64,000 nt of DNA from Paenibacillus sp. Marseille-Q4541 (GCF_018310695.1 NZ_JAGXCY010000006.1:153862-217861), one strand, 5' to 3'. Counted from the stretch's first letter, positions 28,106-38,738 are shown. The notes: generated by a model not told the origin, from the sequence alone. Program-made: numbers and translations.

Positions 28106-28134
28106 GTTAATTTCTCATCTATTATAGAATTAAC
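28106..28134. promoter_or_regulatory. Inverted repeat in the ArsR-type / abfA divergent promoter region
   Basis: GTTAATT at 28106-28112 and AATTAAC at 28128-28134 are complementary. TATAGAATTAAC here resembles AATAGAATTAAT at 28233-28244, nearer abfA. Candidate operators of the divergent regulator; AT-rich, so chance is possible. Confidence 0.35.
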
Positions 28135-28217
28135 TAAAATATAAATCCAATGTTTTTTGAGGAATACGGAAAATGAAGGTTGATTTTATACTTTGTTTGG
28201 ATTTTAATATAAAGTGA

Positions 28218-29786
<1,569 letters not shown>

Positions 29787-29822
29787 GTGCTGAAACAGCT
29801 AATCTCTATCGTGGAATAAAAA

Positions 29823-29857
29823 AACTGCTCCGGGCATGCACCGGGGCAGTTTTTTTG
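29823..29857 (+). terminator. Terminator of abfA
   Basis: ACTGCTCCGG pairs with CCGGGGCAGT (one G-T pair), followed by TTTTTTT. Confidence 0.88.
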
Positions 29858-29897
29858 TAAGAATAGGGGTGCGGGGAGTCGAACTGCACGTGAAATA

Positions 29898-30659
29898 TTA
29901 TTTGTTTGTATGATGAAGTATGGCATCTCTCAAGAACTTCGTCGCTCCTGAGCCTGTATGATCATCATAATAAGAAGTGAATCGTTCATCCGCCACATAC
30001 ATTTCGGCAAGGTTCTGATAAGCTTCTTTGGAGAAGGTCTTCCAGGAATACATTAACCACTCTTTGTGCTTCGCAACCAATTGCTCAGCCTGATCAGAAG
30101 CGGGATCGTTTGTTGTATAGGCTTCATGAAGCAAGGTAATGATCTCTACTTCGAGGTCTTTCATCTTGTTAAAATCGGTTTCACTCATGCCTCTTAATTT
30201 GGCATTACTTTCATCGATTTCAGCATCGCCGTATTTTTCCCGAATTTCATCTCCGTACTTCGTTTCATTCTCACGAATCCGTTGTTCTTTCAATCCTTTG
30301 AATTTTTCTTTATCTTGCATCGTAGTTCCTCCTTCTTTACTTGCAATGGTTTGTTTGACCGTATGGAGCAGTTGTTCCAAGTGGTCTCGTTTCTGAGTTA
30401 ACATTGCATAATGTTCCTTCAAAGCAGTTATCGGATCGAAATCTGGGTGTTCCAAAATTTTATGAATCTCTTCGAGACTCACTTCAAGTTCACGATAAAA
30501 TAAAATTTGCTGGAGACGGTCAACTTCTTTATCTCCATAAATCCGATAGCCGGATGAATTGATTCTTGCTGGTGTTAAAAGTCCAATCTGATCGTAGTAC
30601 CTGAGCGTTCGGCCGCTGACGCCAGATATTTCAGCCAGTTTATGAACGGTGTATTCCAT
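29898..30659 (-). CDS. MerR-family regulator with TipAS antibiotic-binding domain
   Basis: Transcription activator of the TipAL/Mta type. 253 residues. MerR DNA-binding domain at 1-70 (MEYTVHKLAEISGVSGRTLRY), a dimerisation coiled coil to about 110, and a TipAS domain about 130-253 (WLMYSWKTFSKEAYQNLAEMYVADERF), the all-helical module that binds thiopeptides or other hydrophobic drugs. ATG 30659 follows GGGGGAAAG. Members usually activate multidrug transporters or themselves; no transporter is adjacent. The ABC exporter lies about 5 kb away with its own leader, so a link is not supported. Confidence 0.93.
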   Translation of the reverse strand: MEYTVHKLAEISGVSGRTLRYYDQIGLLTPARINSSGYRIYGDKEVDRLQQILFYRELEVSLEEIHKILEHPDFDPITALKEHYAMLTQKRDHLEQLLHTVKQTIASKEGGTTMQDKEKFKGLKEQRIRENETKYGDEIREKYGDAEIDESNAKLRGMSETDFNKMKDLEVEIITLLHEAYTTNDPASDQAEQLVAKHKEWLMYSWKTFSKEAYQNLAEMYVADERFTSYYDDHTGSGATKFLRDAILHHTNK

Positions 30660-30756
30660 GTTCTTTCCCCCTCACAAGTTACATCCTAAACTTATACGTA
30701 ACGTACAGGTCAATAGTAAAATAAAAAGAAATGAAGAGTATTTCTAGCTATGTAAA

Positions 30757-30807
30757 ATAAGCTTCGCAGCACTCGCTTCCCGTGGGAAGAAGCTGCGAAG
30801 CTTATCT
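30757..30807 (-). terminator. Terminator of the 54-residue protein gene
   Basis: ATAAGCTTCGCAGC pairs perfectly with GCTGCGAAGCTTAT, with an inner CTTCCC/GGGAAG stem; TTTTAC follows on the minus strand. Confidence 0.85.
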
Positions 30808-30834
30808 ATACTACTTATTTCTCATGTATACAAA

Positions 30835-30999
30835 TTAATTCTGTTTGGCATTCTTTTCGGCAGCCGGTTGTTTTTCAAAGACCTCAGCGGCTTCTTCAGC
30901 AGAAAACTCTACATCAAAAGCACCTGGCTCAGGAAGCTTATTCAGCTTTGTCGTGCTTACCTCTGCTTTTGTTGGTTCATTACTTGATGATTTACTCAT
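30835..30999 (-). CDS. 54-residue charged protein
   Basis: ATG 30999 is preceded by a near-ideal AAAGGAGGTG. The product starts MSKSSSNEPTKAEVSTTKLN and contains LPEPGAFDVEFSAEEAAEVF, followed by a Lys/Gln-rich tail. No hydrophobic segment. A strong terminator follows, so it is a one-gene unit. Not recognised; the strong site and terminator argue it is real and well expressed. Confidence 0.7.
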   Translation of the reverse strand: MSKSSSNEPTKAEVSTTKLNKLPEPGAFDVEFSAEEAAEVFEKQPAAEKNAKQN

Positions 31000-31101
31000 G
31001 TGAACACCTCCTTTACACGAACATCAACAGTATTTTCCCAAAGATGGCTATTTTCTATACCACTTGTAACTGTGATGTAAGGAAAGGAGGAGAAGATGAA
31101 C

Positions 31102-31941
31102 TTAACGCTGTAAGGAAGGAGCGGCAAAACTGCCGATCATATCCCTCAGCTGCTTACGAAGGGTATGTTCCGTGGAGCACTCTATTTCAATGACAGGCTC
31201 TGCCTTTTGATCAGGCTGAACATTATGGATGCTCCAGAAACAATGCTCTGTATTCAAAAGCAGCAGCATTTGTTCTGATGTTGGCATTTCCTCATCACCG
31301 TAGTTCAGAATACTAAGATTATCCAAGCTTTTTCCTGCATCCAGAAATGCAGCGCTCCAATTGGATATTTGCTGTTGCTCCTGCTCCGTAATCGTCCATT
31401 CTTCTAAGAGGCGACGAACTGCGGATTCTGACGGATTTTCGGTAAGTGCATTCCATCTCGCCTCAGATAAACGGAACTTTGCTGATACGGTAGGAAGAGA
31501 ACGATCCTGACGGATATAGAAACGATAGAGCTCTTCTTCCCATTCCGAAGGTTCGGTCCAAGTGAACAGGTGGATTCGTTGATCTACTGCGAGATGGTAA
31601 AGATAGTGACCCGCTTGTTCATCTTCACCTGCGTGAATGGTAAGGACTTTTTCTTGCCCTCCCATGTGAGAATACCCCCGAAGCATGCTGCGGCTTCTCG
31701 CAAAATGAATGAGCATATCAAGTAGGTCGGGTACGAATTCAATTTCGTTCTCTTCCAGACTGACAATAAGTCCTTTGGATAGAAGACTATGAGATGCAGC
31801 CTGTAAAATAAGCTCCCATTCTCTTTCGGATAGTTCCCCGTACATCGGTTTCAGTAACCCAGCGGCTACGTCTTCTGCTCCCATAGAAGCGAGTGCAAAA
31901 CCGAACTCTTCTATTGATAACGTAATCAGTGGTTTGTCCAT
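31102..31941 (-). CDS. Unknown 279-residue protein, last gene of the WXG100 cassette
   Basis: Not recognised with confidence. Soluble, acidic, without signal peptide. The N-terminus (LITLSIEEFGFALASMGAED) and general size recall EspG-like secretion-associated proteins of type VII systems, but similarity was judged by eye only. ATG 31941 follows AAAGGAG. It lies 66 bases after a membrane-protein gene, which lies 40 bases after a WXG100 gene, all on the minus strand. In that setting a chaperone or adaptor for the WXG100 protein is the favoured inference. Confidence 0.7.
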   Translation of the reverse strand: MDKPLITLSIEEFGFALASMGAEDVAAGLLKPMYGELSEREWELILQAASHSLLSKGLIVSLEENEIEFVPDLLDMLIHFARSRSMLRGYSHMGGQEKVLTIHAGEDEQAGHYLYHLAVDQRIHLFTWTEPSEWEEELYRFYIRQDRSLPTVSAKFRLSEARWNALTENPSESAVRRLLEEWTITEQEQQQISNWSAAFLDAGKSLDNLSILNYGDEEMPTSEQMLLLLNTEHCFWSIHNVQPDQKAEPVIEIECSTEHTLRKQLRDMIGSFAAPSLQR

Positions 31942-32007
31942 AAGTTCTCCTTTATTCTTGGTATGATAAGGCTTGGTGAGATTTGTTGATATGTAAGTAA
32001 CCTGTAT

Positions 32008-32475
32008 TTATTTTACACCTGCACCATTATGCACACGGCGAAGCGTTTTAAGTGTCTTATTCAATTCTTCTGAGCTGAGTACATGGTAGGTATTGATATC
32101 CACATGTGAATTATTTTTTAGCTCCAGCCGAAAGAAAGGAGGGACCGATTGCAGCCATTTATTCATGGAAGATTCGTGTAGTTCAATCTTATTAACGGAT
32201 GACCAAGGAATGAGCGTTCCATTCCGCAGTACTATATTTTTATTATCGTATTGAAATAACGTTGTATTAGAGAAAATAAGACCTGTTAGTATGATGAAAT
32301 ACGGTCCGAAAAACCAGAAACCAATCACCATGGCACTAATATAATATAAGGTTTCCGCAGGACCTAGATTATCTCCTGTAAGAGCATAGACCAGCAAAAA
32401 ACAGCCAGCAATCAAGAGAAAAGTAGCGGCCGCTTTGATGAAAGCCAGTTTTCGCCGATAAGAAATGGATTGCAT
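32008..32475 (-). CDS. Small membrane protein with PH-like domain, putative immunity protein
   Basis: 155 residues. Two transmembrane helices (about 13-31 and 42-68) are followed by a cytoplasmic part of about 85 residues whose strands (DNKNIVLRNGTLIPWSSVNKI, LELKNNSHVDINTY) look like the bacterial PH-like (YcxB/bPH) fold. ATG 32475 follows CCGGAGG. It directly follows the WXG100 gene. Small membrane proteins in this position often protect the producer against the paired toxin; that role is inference. Confidence 0.7.
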   Translation of the reverse strand: MQSISYRRKLAFIKAAATFLLIAGCFLLVYALTGDNLGPAETLYYISAMVIGFWFFGPYFIILTGLIFSNTTLFQYDNKNIVLRNGTLIPWSSVNKIELHESSMNKWLQSVPPFFRLELKNNSHVDINTYHVLSSEELNKTLKTLRRVHNGAGVK

Positions 32476-32515
32476 GGGTCAACCTCCGGTCTTCTTATAA
32501 ACTTCGTATTCACGA

Positions 32516-33589
32516 CTATTTAAATAAGCCGCTTGCCCAGCGAATTGCTCCTTCTGCCGCGCCTGCAATGTGTTTACCTGCAAACGTTCCTGCGGCACCT
32601 CCAACATAGGCACCTACAGCTGCTCCGACAGGACCAAGTGCACTTCCGAGTGTACCTCCAATCACGGCCCCTGCCCCCGCAGCCGCTGATTTAATGATGA
32701 CATTGGAAGCAGATACTGCGACGTCAGTTCCGGTGAGTGTTTTACTTTTTAATTTAGCTGCCGTTTTTACACCTTCATCAAAAACATTAAGACCTACGTT
32801 AATAGGGAATAGTTTTTTGCCGATCATCTTAGGGATGGCAGAAATTTTCATTCCATATTGTCCTTTTTGTACCCCAGCGACTACATTCCGTGTCCACTGC
32901 GGGAAACTGTTCGCTTTACTAAATCCAAGTCCGAGCTTACCCATCTTGAGCTTGCTAGCAACCGTATCGAAACCTTTTAGCCCCTTCATGACAATCCCAG
33001 GTTTGTGGAACTGTTTGTCTATCCTTCGAGCCATATTTCTTAGAAAAGTATCGGGACCTTTGCCACTAACCCACCTTGCATTATGAACAACTGCACGGCT
33101 CGGATTTTTAGGACTCCTTTTGAACTCAACCGTCTTGGTCAATACGAGTGTGCTCGCGAGTCCAGTGTATAAAGCAGTCCCGGCCATAGCGAGATTCCCC
33201 CGTATACCATTCGCAGAAGTCCAGAGGTTAGAACTTTGATCAAACGCTCCAGAAAGTGTTTCTTTCGTTTTTTCTTGCCACTCGTCATTGCCCTTCGCAT
33301 TAGCATCGATTCCTTTATCCTGAGCGCTGTCTGCTTCTGCGAATTTGACAGAGATAGAATGAAGTTCGGTTCCGATCGAAGATACTCTTGAGGAGAACGT
33401 ATCCATTTGTGTGCGAGCAACTTGAAAATTTTGATAAAACCGTTCCTGGGTAATCCCTGACCACTGACTTTGCATGGAGAGGATATTTCCGTTCAGACTT
33501 GCAATCATGGCCTTGCTTATTTCGGATGCTTGCGCAAACTGTTTGGAGATCTCGAGAATACGTTCCGGGGGGACTACAATTCTTGTCAC
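32516..33589 (-). CDS. WXG100-domain protein with glycine-zipper C-terminus, candidate type VII effector
   Basis: 357 residues. The start is GTG 33589 (MTRIVVPPERILEISKQF), six bases after GAGGTG; the frame's earlier GTG at 33598 overlaps that site. Residues 1-95 form a WXG100 helical hairpin with the turn motif QWSG near residue 44 and FYQNF beyond. A basic middle region follows. The last 70 residues are a glycine/alanine-rich hydrophobic stretch (AAAGAGAVIGGTLGSALG, then GAAVGAYVGGAAGTFAG), a glycine-zipper pattern seen in membrane-inserting toxins. Secretion by a type VII (Yuk/Ess) system and a membrane target are inferred; no secretion gene lies in the window. Confidence 0.8.
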   Translation of the reverse strand: MTRIVVPPERILEISKQFAQASEISKAMIASLNGNILSMQSQWSGITQERFYQNFQVARTQMDTFSSRVSSIGTELHSISVKFAEADSAQDKGIDANAKGNDEWQEKTKETLSGAFDQSSNLWTSANGIRGNLAMAGTALYTGLASTLVLTKTVEFKRSPKNPSRAVVHNARWVSGKGPDTFLRNMARRIDKQFHKPGIVMKGLKGFDTVASKLKMGKLGLGFSKANSFPQWTRNVVAGVQKGQYGMKISAIPKMIGKKLFPINVGLNVFDEGVKTAAKLKSKTLTGTDVAVSASNVIIKSAAAGAGAVIGGTLGSALGPVGAAVGAYVGGAAGTFAGKHIAGAAEGAIRWASGLFK

Positions 33590-33878
33590 TGAATTCACCT
33601 CATCAAGGATATTGAATATGAGAAGGGCATCACTTATTAAAAATGAATACCAAAAATAAACAATACACGGTGCTTTTACCCAATAATTCTAATGTTAGAA
33701 ACATCCAATTGGCAACCGAAAACAGCTGAATCGGTAGAAAACAGGACTTTGGAAAGGGATAGATATGAGACCAAGGTTCTGTTTAATTACAGATGGAAGA
33801 CGAAATAGCCCCAGAAGAACAAAGTCTCCTGAGGCAATTATGTTATATTTGCATATTCATGTACGAAAGTGTACAGGG

Positions 33879-35729
33879 TTATCCAGCATCATTCCGAGAT
33901 CTTTCTTCATAAACGGCTTCGCGTCCCGCTTCCAAAGCGTGTTGATACAGATCTTCATAGTATCCTCTCAGCTCCATCAGCTCTTGATGTGTCCCTGATT
34001 CTACGATCCTGCCATCTTTCATTACAAGAATACGATCAGAGTGCATAATGGTGGATAGACGGTGAGCAATAACGATGGTCGTACGCCCAGCAGATACAGT
34101 AGAGAGGGCATCTTGTACAAGCTGTTCGGTATGGGAATCCAAATTCGCAGTCGCTTCGTCTAAGATCAAAATTCGGGGCTGGAACACGACAATTCGAGCA
34201 AAAGAAATCAGCTGCCGCTCACCTGCAGATAGCCCGCTTCCCCGTTCAGATAGATGAGTATCATAGCCGTCAGACAAACGGCGAATCATGGAATCAGCTC
34301 CCACAAATTTGCAGGCCTCGATTACTTGTTCTCTTGTTACTTCTTCTCGGAACAACCGGACGTTATCAATAATGGAGCCGGAGAAGAGAAAAGGATCCTG
34401 CTGAATGAGCCCTACGATGCGGTGTAAGGTCTCTTGTGGTAGTTTGCGGATATCGGTGCCATCAATCTCAATACTGCCCTCATTTACATCATAGAATCGG
34501 TTCAGCAGACTGATAACCGTACTTTTACCTGCACCTGTTGTTCCTACGATCCCAATCATTTCTCCAGGCTGAACGGTAAGGTTTAGCTTATTAATAATGG
34601 ACTGGTTCTCAAGATATCCAAAAGATACATTTTTGAAATCAAGCCGCCCGTTTACGTCGTCAGATGTTATGGAGACTGCATCTTTGGCAGAAGGTTCCTT
34701 TATGCCTGGATCGGTACTGAGAATGGCCCAGATGCGTTCCATGGAAACGGTAGTGGACTGAAATGTATTCCATTGCATCGTAATTTGGTTAATCGGTTGG
34801 AAAAATTGGCGAATGTAACTGATGAATGCATATAAGACACCGACTTCAAGGGTAGAACCAAGGACTGCTTTCCCTCCAAGCCACACCATCAGAACAAGCG
34901 CGATGTTGCCGAGAATGTCAAACGTTCGGTTGAAAATGACATTGGACCGAATCTGCCGAACATTGGCCGAAAAGTAATGACCATTCTGCTCGTTAAACTG
35001 CTTCATCTGCTCTTTTTCCTGATGAAAAGCTTGAATGAGAAACATTCCAGACAAATTTTCAGCAATAAAGGCAACAAGCCGAGACAAACGAGTTCTCGCT
35101 TGTTGGTACGTTTCTCGCAAATATTTACGGAACAACACCGCAACAAGGGCGATAAACGGTAGTACAGCTACTGAATATAGAGCGAGCGTCACATCCAGCT
35201 GGAACATAAAAATAATAATCATCACAAGCATCATGCCGTCCCGAATGAGACTTAGCAGTACTTGGGTAAAGAAAGAACTGATCGTTTCAGTATCACTTGA
35301 TACATTGGTTACGAGACTACCACTGTGTCTGCGATCAAAAAAGGACATCGACATTTTTGAAATATGTGTAAACAAATCTTTACGAAGGTCAGCAACGATG
35401 TTTTGTCCTGCATATTGCAATAGATTGTTCTGAATATAAGTGAACACGAAGCTGATGACGGATAAGACCAGATATACAAGAGCTATTTGTATTAGAAAGG
35501 TGAGACCGGTTCGACCTAGTGCAAGATGATCGTCTATGGCAATTTTAATAAGATAGGGCTGCGACAGCTCAGCAGCAATGCCAAGTAGAGAGCAGAAAAA
35601 GATGAGGACAAAAGTCAAACGATGAGGTTTTCCGTACCGTAAGATGGCTCTGAATGCGCTCGTCTTTTGATTCGTATCCTTTACCTGGTTCGTGCCAGTT
35701 TGCTTCTCTGTAACTACGGTTTCAGACAT
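33879..35729 (-). CDS. bmrD: Multidrug ABC exporter half-transporter with consensus ATPase site (BmrD/YheH type)
   Basis: 616 residues from ATG 35729, overlapping the upstream gene's last eight bases; ribosome site AGGAGG lies inside that gene. Six transmembrane helices span about 30-330; the nucleotide-binding domain has Walker A GIVGTTGAGKST, signature LSAGERQ and Walker B ILILDEATANLD with a proper catalytic Glu. The N-terminal extension and LSAGE signature match the YheH/BmrD half of heterodimeric exporters. With the upstream half it would export drugs across the membrane. Confidence 0.9.
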   Translation of the reverse strand: MSETVVTEKQTGTNQVKDTNQKTSAFRAILRYGKPHRLTFVLIFFCSLLGIAAELSQPYLIKIAIDDHLALGRTGLTFLIQIALVYLVLSVISFVFTYIQNNLLQYAGQNIVADLRKDLFTHISKMSMSFFDRRHSGSLVTNVSSDTETISSFFTQVLLSLIRDGMMLVMIIIFMFQLDVTLALYSVAVLPFIALVAVLFRKYLRETYQQARTRLSRLVAFIAENLSGMFLIQAFHQEKEQMKQFNEQNGHYFSANVRQIRSNVIFNRTFDILGNIALVLMVWLGGKAVLGSTLEVGVLYAFISYIRQFFQPINQITMQWNTFQSTTVSMERIWAILSTDPGIKEPSAKDAVSITSDDVNGRLDFKNVSFGYLENQSIINKLNLTVQPGEMIGIVGTTGAGKSTVISLLNRFYDVNEGSIEIDGTDIRKLPQETLHRIVGLIQQDPFLFSGSIIDNVRLFREEVTREQVIEACKFVGADSMIRRLSDGYDTHLSERGSGLSAGERQLISFARIVVFQPRILILDEATANLDSHTEQLVQDALSTVSAGRTTIVIAHRLSTIMHSDRILVMKDGRIVESGTHQELMELRGYYEDLYQHALEAGREAVYEERSRNDAG

Positions 35730-37464
35730 GATGCAATCCCTCCTCCTGTATGCGGGCAAGTGAAGCATATCGGCCCTGAGCAGACATGAGTTCTTGATGC
35801 GTACCCCGTTCCGCTATTTGTCCTTCTTCGAGGACAACAATAACATCTGCGTGTTTTACCGCACTAATTCGATGAGAAATAATGAGTGTCGTTTTGTTTT
35901 TACGATCTTTTTTCAGGCTGTTTAGAATGCCCGTTTCAGTCACTGCATCCACTGCACTCATGCTGTCATCCAAAATAAGCAGTGGGGCATTCTTCATCAG
36001 TCCTCTGGCGAGACTCGTACGCTGCCTTTGTCCACCGGATAAGGTAACTCCTCTTTCCCCAAGCGGGGTCTCAAACGACTTAGGGAACTGAACGATATTA
36101 TCGAAAATCATTGCCTGTTTCGCCGGTTCTTCGACCTGACTGAGTGATGCTGTACGATTGCTAAATGCAATATTGTCACGGATCGTTGTACTGAATAAGA
36201 ATCCGTCTTGTGGTACGTAAGATAATTTGGAACGTAAACTTTCGAGTGTCAGATTCCGTACGTCGGTTCCACTGACTTTGATGGATCCTTCCGGCGGCTC
36301 GTAGATTCGCAGAAGCAATTTCACAAGTGTACTTTTGCCGCTGCCTGTTCGGCCAACGATCCCAACCGTTTTACCCGCAGGAATGAGAAGGTTCACGTCT
36401 TGAAGGGCGTACTCCTTGCTCCCCGGATATCTGAAGGAGAGATGCTGGATTTGAATATCTTCTACCTTTTTCAGGGGCCTTGCATCCGCAGTCTCTTGTA
36501 CATCAGGAATTTCAGACAGCAAACTGTTGACACGTTCGAGCGAAGCGCCGGAACGTTGCATCATGTTAATGACATTTCCGATTTGCTGAAGGGGTCCCAT
36601 AATCATACGGAGATAGAGGGTTAGTGCTACAAAGCTACCAAGACTGATCGTATTCTGAATGGTCATGTATCCACCTACAACGATAGAGACAACAAGGGAG
36701 AATGCACCTAGGAGCGGAAGCAGTGCCTGAAAGAGAGAAGAGAGACGAACCAGTTTCAGCTGTCTATCCCGGATCGCATCTACCGTAGATCCAAACCGTG
36801 AACGAGCGATCTCTTCCGTTGCGAAAGTTTTCGTGACGCGAATTCCGCCGAGTTGTTCTTCAGCTGATTCTGTCATGGAGGCGAGTGCTTCCTGCACGGC
36901 TTTCGATCTTCCTCGAATACGAGGTCCAAAGTACACAACGAGGAAGGGAATGGCGAGTAGAGGACCGACGCTAATTGCAATCAGTGTAAAAGGAATTCCA
37001 CTTAGCATCATCATAACAACACAAGATAGCAGTAAAAACACAGCATTTGTTGTCTGATTAATCCCGTTAGATATGGCTTCTCGTACGGAAGTGACATCAT
37101 TCATCACATAACTAAGAAGCTTCCCTGTACCTTGTTTAGCAAAGTATTTTTCGCTAAGCTCAGAAAATTTGCCGAATAGTTTTTGCCGAGTAATGAACTC
37201 GAATCTTCTTCCAAGTCGCATAATTATAAACTGACCAAGTCCAAATAACGCATTATAAGAGATTGCAATCACAAGTAACTGAAGACTGTATCGAACGATT
37301 TTATCCATGGTGAGGGTCTGTCTCTGCAGTTCGTCAGTAAATTGACCAACAACACGAGGGAGGAGGGCTTGATCAATATTGGAAATAATGATCAGCAGGA
37401 TGGCAGCAAGGTAGGCGGGCAGATGGGACTGTACATAGTCACGAAGTAAACTTCGATCATTCAC
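35722..37464 (-). CDS. bmrC: Multidrug ABC exporter half-transporter with degenerate ATPase site (BmrC/YheI type)
   Basis: 580 residues, six transmembrane helices then an ATPase domain: Walker A GIVGRTGSGKST, signature LSGGQRQ, Walker B LLILDDSMSAVD. The catalytic Glu after Walker B is replaced by Asp, the mark of the degenerate site in heterodimeric exporters such as BmrCD. GTG 37464 is the first usable start, 12 bases after AAGGAG. It is translationally coupled to the second half by an eight-base overlap. A short leader peptide gene and terminator hairpin lie about 80 bases upstream, as in Bacillus subtilis bmrB-bmrCD, whose expression is induced by translation inhibitors. Confidence 0.9.
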   Translation of the reverse strand: MNDRSLLRDYVQSHLPAYLAAILLIIISNIDQALLPRVVGQFTDELQRQTLTMDKIVRYSLQLLVIAISYNALFGLGQFIIMRLGRRFEFITRQKLFGKFSELSEKYFAKQGTGKLLSYVMNDVTSVREAISNGINQTTNAVFLLLSCVVMMMLSGIPFTLIAISVGPLLAIPFLVVYFGPRIRGRSKAVQEALASMTESAEEQLGGIRVTKTFATEEIARSRFGSTVDAIRDRQLKLVRLSSLFQALLPLLGAFSLVVSIVVGGYMTIQNTISLGSFVALTLYLRMIMGPLQQIGNVINMMQRSGASLERVNSLLSEIPDVQETADARPLKKVEDIQIQHLSFRYPGSKEYALQDVNLLIPAGKTVGIVGRTGSGKSTLVKLLLRIYEPPEGSIKVSGTDVRNLTLESLRSKLSYVPQDGFLFSTTIRDNIAFSNRTASLSQVEEPAKQAMIFDNIVQFPKSFETPLGERGVTLSGGQRQRTSLARGLMKNAPLLILDDSMSAVDAVTETGILNSLKKDRKNKTTLIISHRISAVKHADVIVVLEEGQIAERGTHQELMSAQGRYASLARIQEEGLHHV

Positions 37465-37512
37465 GGATCAACTCATCTCCTTGAATTATTAAAATGGATG
37501 ATGCGGGCAACA

Positions 37513-37555
37513 AAAGGGCAGGACGCTGTTTTATTACAAAAGCGTCATGCCCTTT
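37513..37555 (-). terminator. Attenuator hairpin in the bmrCD leader
   Basis: On the minus strand AAAGGGCATGACGCT pairs with AGCGTCCTGCCCTTT with one mismatch, followed by TGTT. It lies upstream, not downstream, of the exporter genes. Its 5' arm contains the last codons and stop of the leader peptide at 37545-37580, the layout of ribosome-controlled attenuation. Confidence 0.75.
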
Positions 37556-37580
37556 CTAATGTATGTATTCCGGTGAACAT
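37545..37580 (-). CDS. 11-residue leader peptide of the ABC exporter operon
   Basis: ATG 37580, five bases after AGGA, encodes MFTGIHTLERA and stops at TGA inside the 5' arm of the hairpin at 37513-37555. A ribosome held on this peptide would cover that arm and let transcription continue into the exporter genes. A TTGACA lies at 37613-37618, but its best -10 would put the transcript start only a few bases before the ATG, so the promoter remains unclear. The analogous bmrB peptide of Bacillus subtilis is longer (about 54 residues). Confidence 0.55.
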   Translation of the reverse strand: MFTGIHTLERA

Positions 37581-37823
37581 TCTAATCCTATTTTTAAGTA
37601 AAATAGCTTTATTGTCAAACTATTTAGTGAGTAAAAAACAGGTTTTATTGAGGCGCTACCTAAAGAAAAAAAGATTGTAATGAGATATCCATAGTTTGGG
37701 GAATATAAGAGTAGATAACAGAATTGGACTGAAAAGTGTAACATTTTAAAGACAGGTCTCGTTTAGAGAGTAGAACATATAGAGGGAAACGATGGTTTGA
37801 TCATATGATGGAGGTGCAATTCA

Positions 37824-38738
37824 ATGAAACGAAAAATACGAAAAACATCGATTGCTGCGCTGAGTTTGACTTTTGCTTTTGGAGGAATGTCAGCCTATGC
37901 TTTCGAAGATGTTAAAGCGGATACACAGGTTCAAATGCTCCAGGTGCTGCGTGATCAAGGGATTGTGAGCGGAGTCACTTCGAATAAGTTTTATCCGGCC
38001 AGCCTATTAACTGAAGCTCAAGGGATACAGATGATTGTAAAAGCGTTCGACTTAAAAGTAGAAAGCGATACAGGTGCCGAAACAGGAAACACCAAGTGGT
38101 ACGATGCAGCTTATGCTGCAGCAAAAGAACAGGGCTTGTCCTTACCGGAAAAAGCAGACGCGAATCTTGATATGACAAGAGAAGTATTTGCGCAGCTTTT
38201 GTTAGAAGGTCTGAATACAACAGGAGAATATCCCGTTATTTTGCTCTATAACGATATCAAAGATGAAAAAGAAATTAACCCTGAATATATATCTTCCATT
38301 CAAAACTTGCTGAATATGAAGGTGATTAGCTTGGATGATAAGGGAGAATTCAGACCAAACGATACCCTCACTCGAATGGAGGCGGCAGAAATGGTCTTTC
38401 AAGCAATGGAAATCGTAGATCGCCATGGGAACGGCGGTGGATCAGAGGAGACACCGGGGACGGTTCCAGGCAGCGGTCAGCAGGCCTTTGTACCTGAGGT
38501 GACCTCCCAAACTGTGGATGAGAAAACGGTAAAAGTAAAACTTAGCCTTGAGCTGCCGAATCCAGGTTATGGTCTGGAGATTAAAGATGTGGAACTTGGC
38601 AAAAACGGCAAAGCGATCATCAAATATCAGATCATTCAACCTGACCCAGATAAAATGTATCCACAGGTAATTACGGAACGGACTGCGGAAACAAACATTC
38701 CTTCAGGATATACGCCGGAAGTCAAGCCGTTTTCATAA
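37824..38738 (+). CDS. Secreted S-layer-homology protein with PrcB-like C-terminus
   Basis: 304 residues. Signal peptide about 1-27 (cleavage after AYA). SLH-like units follow: about 28-80 (DQGIVSGVTSNKFYPASLLTEAQ) and about 140-195 (DIKDEKEINPEYISSIQNLLNMKVISLDDKGEFRPNDT region). A Gly/Pro linker (about 200-220) leads to a C-terminal beta-rich domain (about 225-304, ELPNPGYGLEIKDVELGKNG) that resembles the protease-complex-subunit PrcB domain; this is a by-eye resemblance. ATG follows GATGGAGGTG. A surface-attached regulatory or inhibitory protein is plausible. Confidence 0.75.
   Translation: MKRKIRKTSIAALSLTFAFGGMSAYAFEDVKADTQVQMLQVLRDQGIVSGVTSNKFYPASLLTEAQGIQMIVKAFDLKVESDTGAETGNTKWYDAAYAAAKEQGLSLPEKADANLDMTREVFAQLLLEGLNTTGEYPVILLYNDIKDEKEINPEYISSIQNLLNMKVISLDDKGEFRPNDTLTRMEAAEMVFQAMEIVDRHGNGGGSEETPGTVPGSGQQAFVPEVTSQTVDEKTVKVKLSLELPNPGYGLEIKDVELGKNGKAIIKYQIIQPDPDKMYPQVITERTAETNIPSGYTPEVKPFS

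Larger units (their letters stand above)
37465..37823. other. Intergenic region: exporter leader and divergent SLH-gene promoter
   Basis: 359 bases. The half near bmrC holds the leader peptide and attenuator. The other half (about 37680-37823) is promoter-like sequence for the plus-strand SLH gene, ending in GATGGAGGTG before its ATG; no other structure was seen there. Confidence 0.7.

Noticed and set aside
33765..33998. 77-codon plus-strand frame past the end of the ABC exporter gene
   Set aside because: It overlaps the exporter's C-terminal codons antisense, has no family resemblance and only a moderate ribosome site.
37498..37680. 60-codon plus-strand frame opposite the exporter leader
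   Set aside because: It is antisense to the attenuator hairpin, without a ribosome site or recognisable product.
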